From assembly GCA_021813085.1 (NCBI GenBank), contig JAKAMA010000006.1:1-17237 (forward strand): 17,237 bases of DNA, in the 5' to 3' direction. A model generated the notes under the pieces. The model was given only the letters and a program-made list of their open reading frames with translations. It was not told the DNA's origin and ran no database searches. Every line of letters begins with the position of its first letter. Position 1 is the stretch's first letter. Position numbers and translations under genes: made by a program. Positions 12,521-17,237 of this stretch are shown in pieces. This DNA is from Chloroflexota bacterium (lineage in GTDB: Bacteria; Chloroflexota; Dehalococcoidia; DSTF01; JACRBR01).

Positions 12521-14086
12521 TCAGTGCCTGAAGTGGCGCACGCCCGTGGCGACCATCGCCATGCCGTGGGCGTCGCACACCGCGACCGAATCCTCGTCCC
12601 GGATGGAGCCGCCGGTCTGGACCACCGCCGTCACGCCGGCGGCCGCGCACACCTCGACGGTGTCCGGAAACGGGATCAGCGCGTCCGAGGCCGACACGGC
12701 CCCCCGCGCCCCGTCTCCCGCGGCCTCGACGGCGAGGCGGGCGCTGGTCACGCGGTTCGGCTGGCCGGCGCCCATGCCGACCATCACCCGGTCTCTCACT
12801 ACTACAACGGCGTTCGACTTCACATGCTTCACGCAGCGCCAGGCATAGCGTAGGTCCGCCAGCTCCCGCCCGGACGGCGCGCGCTTCGTCAGGACGCGAA
12901 GCTCGGGCGGGTCGTCCGGGAGGCGGTCGCCCTCCTGGACCAGCATGCCGCCGGCGACCCCCCGGAACTCCATCGCGCGGCGGCGCATGTGGACGGGCGG
13001 CGCCTCGAGGATGCGCAGGTCCTTCGATTTGCGGAGGAGGGCCAGCGCGACCTCGCTGAACCCCGGGGCGACGATGATCTCGACGAACAGGCGCTGGCCG
13101 CTGGTGGGGTGCTTCGTGCCGCGGACCGCCTGCGCCAGCGCCTCATCGACCGGCCGGTTGACGGCGATAATGCCGCCAAAGGCCGAGATGGGGTCGGCCC
13201 CGAAGGCGAGCGCAAACGCCGCGGAGAGGTCGTCTCGGCTGGCGATGCCGCACGGCGTCATGTGCTTGACGATGACGATGGTGGGCTCATCGAAGTCGCA
13301 GGCGGCGGTCCAGGCGGCGTCGGCGTCGAGGATGTTGACGTAGGAGAGCGCCTTGCCGTTGAGCTGGCGGGCGTTCACGACGCCCTCGGGCTCGCGCTGG
13401 TTCGGGTCGACGAGCCGGTAGAGCGCGGCGAGCTGGTGCGGGTTCTCGCCGTAGCGCAGCTCGCCCCGCTTCTGGAGCGCGAGGGTCAGGCTGTCGGGGA
13501 ACGGCTCCTCGAAGCCACGCAGCCATGCCGCGATGGCGGTGTCGTACGAGGCGACGTGCTGGAAGGTCTTGACGGCAAGCTTGCGGCGCCATTCGAGCGG
13601 CGCCGAGCCGGTGCGCAGCGCGTCGAGCACGTCGTTGTAGTCAGCGGGGTCGACGACGGGCAGGACGTGCGGGAAGTTCTTGGCGGCGGCGCGCAGCATC
13701 GCTGGGCCGCCGATGTCGATGTTCTCCAGCGCCTCTTCGAGCGTAACATCGGGGTTCGCGACGGTCTGCTGGAACGGGTAGAGGCCGCCGACCACCAGGT
13801 CGATCGTCGCGAGGCCGTGGCGCTCGAGCTCGGCGAGGTGCTCCGGCCGGTCGCGCCGGGCGAGGATGCCGCTGTGGACGCCGGGGTGCAGCGTCTTCAC
13901 CCGGCCATCGAGGATCTCCGGGAAGCCGGTGAGGTCGCTGACGGGACGCACGGGGACGCCGGCGTCGTCCAGCACGCGGAAGGTGCCGCCGGTGGCGTAC
14001 AGCTCGACGCCGAGCGCGGCGAGGCCGCGCGCCAGCTCGGGCAGGCCGGTCTTGTCGTAGGGGGCGAGCATCGCGCGCAGAGGCAT
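12521..14086 (-). CDS. purH: bifunctional AICAR transformylase / IMP cyclohydrolase
   Basis: PurH carries out the last two steps of IMP synthesis: formyl transfer from 10-formyltetrahydrofolate to AICAR, then ring closure. The 521-residue length is normal. The N-terminal cyclohydrolase (MGS-like) domain shows YATGGTFRVLDDAGV, DGRVKTLHPGVHSGIL and the NIDIGGPAMLRAAAKN motif. The transformylase domain has YGENPHQLAALY, VNARQLNGKALSYVN, IVKHMTPCGIAS with the catalytic Lys-His pair, GADPISAFGGIIAVN and a C-terminal SASDALIPFPDTVE plus QTGGSIRDEDS. Most bacterial copies have KHxNPCG; here Thr replaces Asn, tolerable because human ATIC has Ser there. It begins 23 bp after purM with no clear Shine-Dalgarno, so it is likely cotranscribed and translationally coupled. 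Confidence 0.95.
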   Translation of the reverse strand: MPLRAMLAPYDKTGLPELARGLAALGVELYATGGTFRVLDDAGVPVRPVSDLTGFPEILDGRVKTLHPGVHSGILARRDRPEHLAELERHGLATIDLVVGGLYPFQQTVANPDVTLEEALENIDIGGPAMLRAAAKNFPHVLPVVDPADYNDVLDALRTGSAPLEWRRKLAVKTFQHVASYDTAIAAWLRGFEEPFPDSLTLALQKRGELRYGENPHQLAALYRLVDPNQREPEGVVNARQLNGKALSYVNILDADAAWTAACDFDEPTIVIVKHMTPCGIASRDDLSAAFALAFGADPISAFGGIIAVNRPVDEALAQAVRGTKHPTSGQRLFVEIIVAPGFSEVALALLRKSKDLRILEAPPVHMRRRAMEFRGVAGGMLVQEGDRLPDDPPELRVLTKRAPSGRELADLRYAWRCVKHVKSNAVVVVRDRVMVGMGAGQPNRVTSARLAVEAAGDGARGAVSASDALIPFPDTVEVCAAAGVTAVVQTGGSIRDEDSVAVCDAHGMAMVATGVRHFRH

Positions 14087-14109
14087 ATCAGACGACGGCC
14101 GCCCGGGCG

Positions 14110-15174
<1,065 letters not shown>

Positions 15175-15352
15175 GACGCGATCGACCTCCCGGCTCAGGG
15201 TAGCAGTTCGAGGGCGCGGGCGGGATTCGCCGAAGCTGAAGGTGCGGCGCTCCTGTCGCGCTTCATCACGCTTCGTGACCGTGGCGGCTCGCCGGCCGCA
15301 CGGCCCTCGTACGCGCCGGGGGTTCGTCGCACGAGGCGCTTGCAGCGGGCCG

Positions 15353-15391
15353 GTCCGGCTTCGCCGGACGCACAGCCGGGGGCGGCTGTGC
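15353..15391. repeat. two abutting palindromes between purF and purM
   Basis: The first is GTCCGGC-TTC-GCCGGAC (15353-15369, 7-bp stem). The second begins on the next base: arms GCACAGCCG (15370-15378) and CGGCTGTGC (15383-15391) around GGGG, a perfect 9-bp stem. They lie in the 281-bp gap downstream of purF and could terminate or attenuate transcription, or be a mobile palindromic repeat. Confidence 0.75.
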
Positions 15392-15455
15392 TCCACGCCG
15401 ACAGGTCCGTCCGGGTTCCGCGTCGCGCACTCTCACGCAGATCCGAGGCAGTGCG

Positions 15456-16910
15456 TTAGCGCCGGCGGAGGGGGAGGACGTACTCGGTCTCATGGCGGTC
15501 GAGGGCGCCTTCGGCGGACTCCATCGCGAGCTTGTCCATCTGCAGCGGCACCGGGTGAGGGTAGTCGCCGGTGAAGCAGGCCATGCAGAGGCCGCCCTTC
15601 GCCGCGGCGACGGCGTTGACGAGGCCCTCCGGGCTCAGGTAGCCGAGGGAGTCCGCGCCGATATGGGCGCGGATCTCTTCGACGGCCTTCTGCGCGGCGA
15701 TCAGCTCCCAGCGCGTGCCCATGTCGATGCCGTAGAAGCAGGGGTGCGTGATCGGCGGCGCGGTAATGCGCATGTGCACCTCACGCGCGCCGGCCTTCCG
15801 CAGCATCTGGATCACGCGCGGCGTCGTCGTACCGCGCACGATGCTGTCATCGACGAGCACGATGCGCCGGTCCTGGAGCATCTCGCGCAGGGGGTTGAAC
15901 TTCAGGTGGACGCCGATCTCGCGCAGGCGCTGGTCCGGTTGGATGAACGTGCGCCCGACGTAGCGGTTCTTCACGAGCCCTTCGACGAAGGGGATGCCCG
16001 ATGCCTGGGAGTAGCCGATGGCGGCCGCGGTCGCCGAGTCGGGGACGCCGATGACGACGTCGCCGTCCGGGGCCGGGTGCTCCTTCGCCAGCTCGCGGCC
16101 CAGGTTCATGCGCAGGGGGTAGACGAGCTTGCCGTCGAGCACGCTGTCGGGGCGGGCGAAGTAGATGTACTCGAAGACGCAGAAGGCACGGCGCTGGTCT
16201 TCGACAGGCTTGAAGCTCCGGAGCCCTTCGGCGTCGATGTAGATGACCTCGCCCGGCTCGATCTCGCGGATGAAGGTCGCGCCCAGGTGGTCGAAGGCGC
16301 AGCTCTCGGAGGCGGCGACCCAACCGCCATCGAGCTTGCCGAGGCAGAGGGGGCGGTTGCCCATGGGGTCGCGCGCCATCATCATCGCGTCCGGCGTGAT
16401 GACGGCGAGGGAGTAGGCGCCGTTGAGCTTGCGCATGACGTGGCCCCATCGCTCACCCCAGTCGAGGCCGGGGGCGTGCACGAGCATCTGGGCGATGACC
16501 TCGGAGTCGCTGCTGGTGGTGAAGGACACGCCGGCGCGCTCCAGCTCGGCGCGCATCTCGGACGCGTTGACGATGTTGCCATTGTGGCCGAGGGCGAGCT
16601 CGCCGTTGGGGCCGCTGACGCGGAACGGCTGGGCGTTGCAGGCGCTGCTGGAGCCGGTCGTCGAATAGCGGGTGTGGCCGATGGCGAACCTGCCGGGCAG
16701 GTAGCTCAGGTCGTCCTCATCGAAGACCTGGGAGACGAGCCCCATGCCGGTCTTGAGGTAGAGGGTGCGGGAGTTGGCTGTGGCGATGCCGGCGCTCTCT
16801 TGCCCGCGGTGCTGCAGGGCGTAGAGGCCGAAGAACGTGATCCTGGCGACGTCTTCTTCGGGCGCGTACACGCCGAAGACGCCGCAGGCCTCGCGCAGCG
16901 TTGGGAGCAC
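15456..16910 (-). CDS. purF: amidophosphoribosyltransferase (iron-sulfur type)
   Basis: PurF makes phosphoribosylamine from PRPP and glutamine, the committed step of purine synthesis. The chosen GTG 16910 gives 484 residues with a short propeptide before Cys9 in REACGVFGVY, the glutaminase nucleophile after processing. AGGAGG (plus-strand 16915-16920) lies just upstream. The glutaminase domain shows LQHRGQESAGIA, IGHTRYSTTG, LGHNGNIVN and SSDSEVIAQML. The PRPP-binding loop is VLVDDSIVRGTT. Cysteines in FCVFEYIYFARPDS, THPCFYGIDMG and GLCMACFTGDYP match the four ligands of the [4Fe-4S] cluster of Bacillus-type PurF. The frame is open to 17006, but those extra codons cross the promoter -10 and -35, which excludes them from the mRNA. 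Confidence 0.95.
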   Translation of the reverse strand: MLPTLREACGVFGVYAPEEDVARITFFGLYALQHRGQESAGIATANSRTLYLKTGMGLVSQVFDEDDLSYLPGRFAIGHTRYSTTGSSSACNAQPFRVSGPNGELALGHNGNIVNASEMRAELERAGVSFTTSSDSEVIAQMLVHAPGLDWGERWGHVMRKLNGAYSLAVITPDAMMMARDPMGNRPLCLGKLDGGWVAASESCAFDHLGATFIREIEPGEVIYIDAEGLRSFKPVEDQRRAFCVFEYIYFARPDSVLDGKLVYPLRMNLGRELAKEHPAPDGDVVIGVPDSATAAAIGYSQASGIPFVEGLVKNRYVGRTFIQPDQRLREIGVHLKFNPLREMLQDRRIVLVDDSIVRGTTTPRVIQMLRKAGAREVHMRITAPPITHPCFYGIDMGTRWELIAAQKAVEEIRAHIGADSLGYLSPEGLVNAVAAAKGGLCMACFTGDYPHPVPLQMDKLAMESAEGALDRHETEYVLPLRRR

Positions 16911-16977
16911 AACACCTCCTGCCCCAAGGACAGTGCTCCGCGGAAGGAGACGGCCGCGTGACCCCTTCCGGGAGTCC

Positions 16978-17006
16978 ATGGTACCAGCCGGCCGGCCGGG
17001 CGGCAA
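16978..17006 (-). promoter_or_regulatory. promoter of the purF-purM-purH unit
   Basis: Read on the minus strand, TTGCCG (17001-17006) is 17 bp from TACCAT (16978-16983), four matches out of six at each hexamer. The start would be near 16971, giving an untranslated leader of about 60 nt ending in AGGAGG and GTG 16910. The leader is too short for a purine riboswitch and none was seen; no PurR-like operator was recognised. Confidence 0.6.
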
Positions 17007-17046
17007 TCGGATGACGGGCGGCCGGCGGCGGCGGTGTCCCGGGCGC

Positions 17047-17065
17047 GAAGCTGGAGGTTGGAAGG
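17047..17065. repeat. degenerate heptamer array in the purF/glycosyltransferase gap
   Basis: GAAGCTG, GAGGTTG and the start of a third unit, GAAGG, follow with an exact 7-bp period. The units fit the pattern GARGYNR also seen at 7425-7440 and, on the opposite strand, at 17121-17138. Confidence 0.45.
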
Positions 17066-17088
17066 GCGCGGCACCGGCGTGTGCCCGT

Positions 17089-17094
17089 TACAAT
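17089..17094 (+). promoter_or_regulatory. -10 box of the glycosyltransferase unit
   Basis: TACAAT, five of six consensus bases, ends 8 nt before ATG 17103. No -35 is evident 17 bp upstream. It diverges from the pur promoter about 85 bp away. Confidence 0.55.
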
Positions 17095-17102
17095 CCCCCA
17101 CG

Positions 17103-17177
17103 ATGCAACCGGGCCTCGGGCTTCTCGCTTCTCGCTTCCTGCGTCCAGGGTCCACCGAACAGGCGACCAGCCGATGA
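17103..17177 (+). CDS. 24-codon leaderless mini-ORF overlapping the glycosyltransferase gene
   Basis: The frame reads MQPGLGLLASRFLRPGSTEQ at its start and encodes 24 residues. Its ATG lies where the predicted transcript begins and its TGA overlaps the next ATG (ATGA at 17174-17177), as in the unit at 6313-6408. The glycosyltransferase ATG has no Shine-Dalgarno. The middle of the frame is a heptamer repeat (CTTCTCG twice, 17121-17134), so the peptide is unlikely to be conserved; if the frame matters, it is probably through the act of translation. Confidence 0.4.
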   Translation: MQPGLGLLASRFLRPGSTEQATSR

Positions 17178-17237
17178 AGGTCCTGTTCCTCCTGCACCAG
17201 GGAAACATGTACTCGGGCGGGCAGGGCGTCTACACCG
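17174..17237 (+). CDS. glycosyltransferase (GT4-like) N-terminus, partial
   Basis: Only 21 residues are present before the right edge. They read MKVLFLLHQGNMYSGGQGVY and one more. The beta-strand MKVLFL followed by a glycine-rich loop with GGQGVY is typical of the first Rossmann domain of GT4-family sugar transferases, where this loop contacts the acceptor. The start is set by the ATGA overlap with the mini-ORF. The identification rests on a very short piece. Confidence 0.5.
   Translation, partial: MKVLFLLHQGNMYSGGQGVYT

Noticed and set aside
10587..12848. 753-residue plus-strand frame across the toxin, antitoxin, GalT-like and purH genes
   Set aside because: It runs antisense across several well-supported genes and shows only shadow-type composition (Val/Gly/Arg/Ala-rich, no motif).
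15175..15396. N-terminal extension of PurM
   Set aside because: The residues are arginine-rich, overlap palindromes, and have no counterpart in PurM proteins, which start close to the first conserved block.
16911..16971. Purine riboswitch in the purF leader
   Set aside because: The predicted leader is only about 60 nt and lacks the paired loops of a purine aptamer.
16911..17006. N-terminal extension of PurF starting at 17006
   Set aside because: The extra codons include the promoter -10 and -35, and the family has only a short propeptide before the nucleophile cysteine; GTG 16910 with AGGAGG fits better.

Overview
This is a GC-rich bacterial chromosomal window (most codons end in G or C) that looks like a slice of a Chloroflexota-type genome, perhaps a Dehalococcoidia relative. 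That assignment is inference from the overall style: a DUF1786-family protein, a compact argC-argJ-argB cluster, pur genes in the order F-M-H, several apparently leaderless genes, and palindromic intergenic repeats. No rRNA, tRNA, transposase, integrase, CRISPR array or phage gene is visible.

Layout. 1-877 (minus, cut by the left edge): sigma-70/ECF-like protein carrying a zinc anti-sigma motif in the same polypeptide. 1089-1336: strong promoter, 39-residue membrane peptide, hairpin terminator. 1492-1700: five tandem copies of a 43-bp palindrome-bearing unit. 1763-3951 (plus): DUF1786 protein, then a SAM O-methyltransferase. 4141-6140 (plus): VapB/VapC-type toxin-antitoxin pair whose genes overlap a conserved hypothetical and a histidinol phosphatase, forming one four-gene overlapping operon. 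6141-6300: palindromic repeats. 6313-7412: 31-codon mini-ORF overlapping a secreted or anchored alpha/beta hydrolase. 7460-10507: argC-argJ-argB, each overlapping the next, three steps of arginine synthesis by the acetyl-recycling route. 10518-11257 (minus): AbrB/PIN toxin-antitoxin pair whose toxin carries a four-cysteine insertion; it converges on argB with only 10 bp between. 11349-16910 (minus): GalT/HIT-like protein, purH, purM and purF, read from a promoter at 16978-17006. 17103-17237 (plus): mini-ORF overlapping the start of a glycosyltransferase, cut by the right edge.

How the parts work together. PurF, PurM and PurH catalyse the first, fifth and last two steps of IMP synthesis; ArgJ, ArgB and ArgC turn glutamate into N-acetylglutamate semialdehyde; the HisJ-type phosphatase supplies histidinol. 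The region is therefore biosynthetic core genome with two toxin-antitoxin modules and repeat elements between the transcription units.

The most unusual signals are: (i) repeated use of a -10 box placed 5-9 nt before ATG, implying leaderless mRNAs; (ii) two promoter-proximal mini-ORFs joined to the next gene by an ATGA overlap; (iii) a family of palindromes sharing a CTGAAG core with different arms; (iv) degenerate heptamer arrays beside promoters; (v) a zinc-ribbon-like insertion in a PIN toxin; and (vi) a sigma/ZAS fusion. Intergenic stretches 878-1088, 1337-1491 and 3952-4140 hold nothing else that I can recognise.
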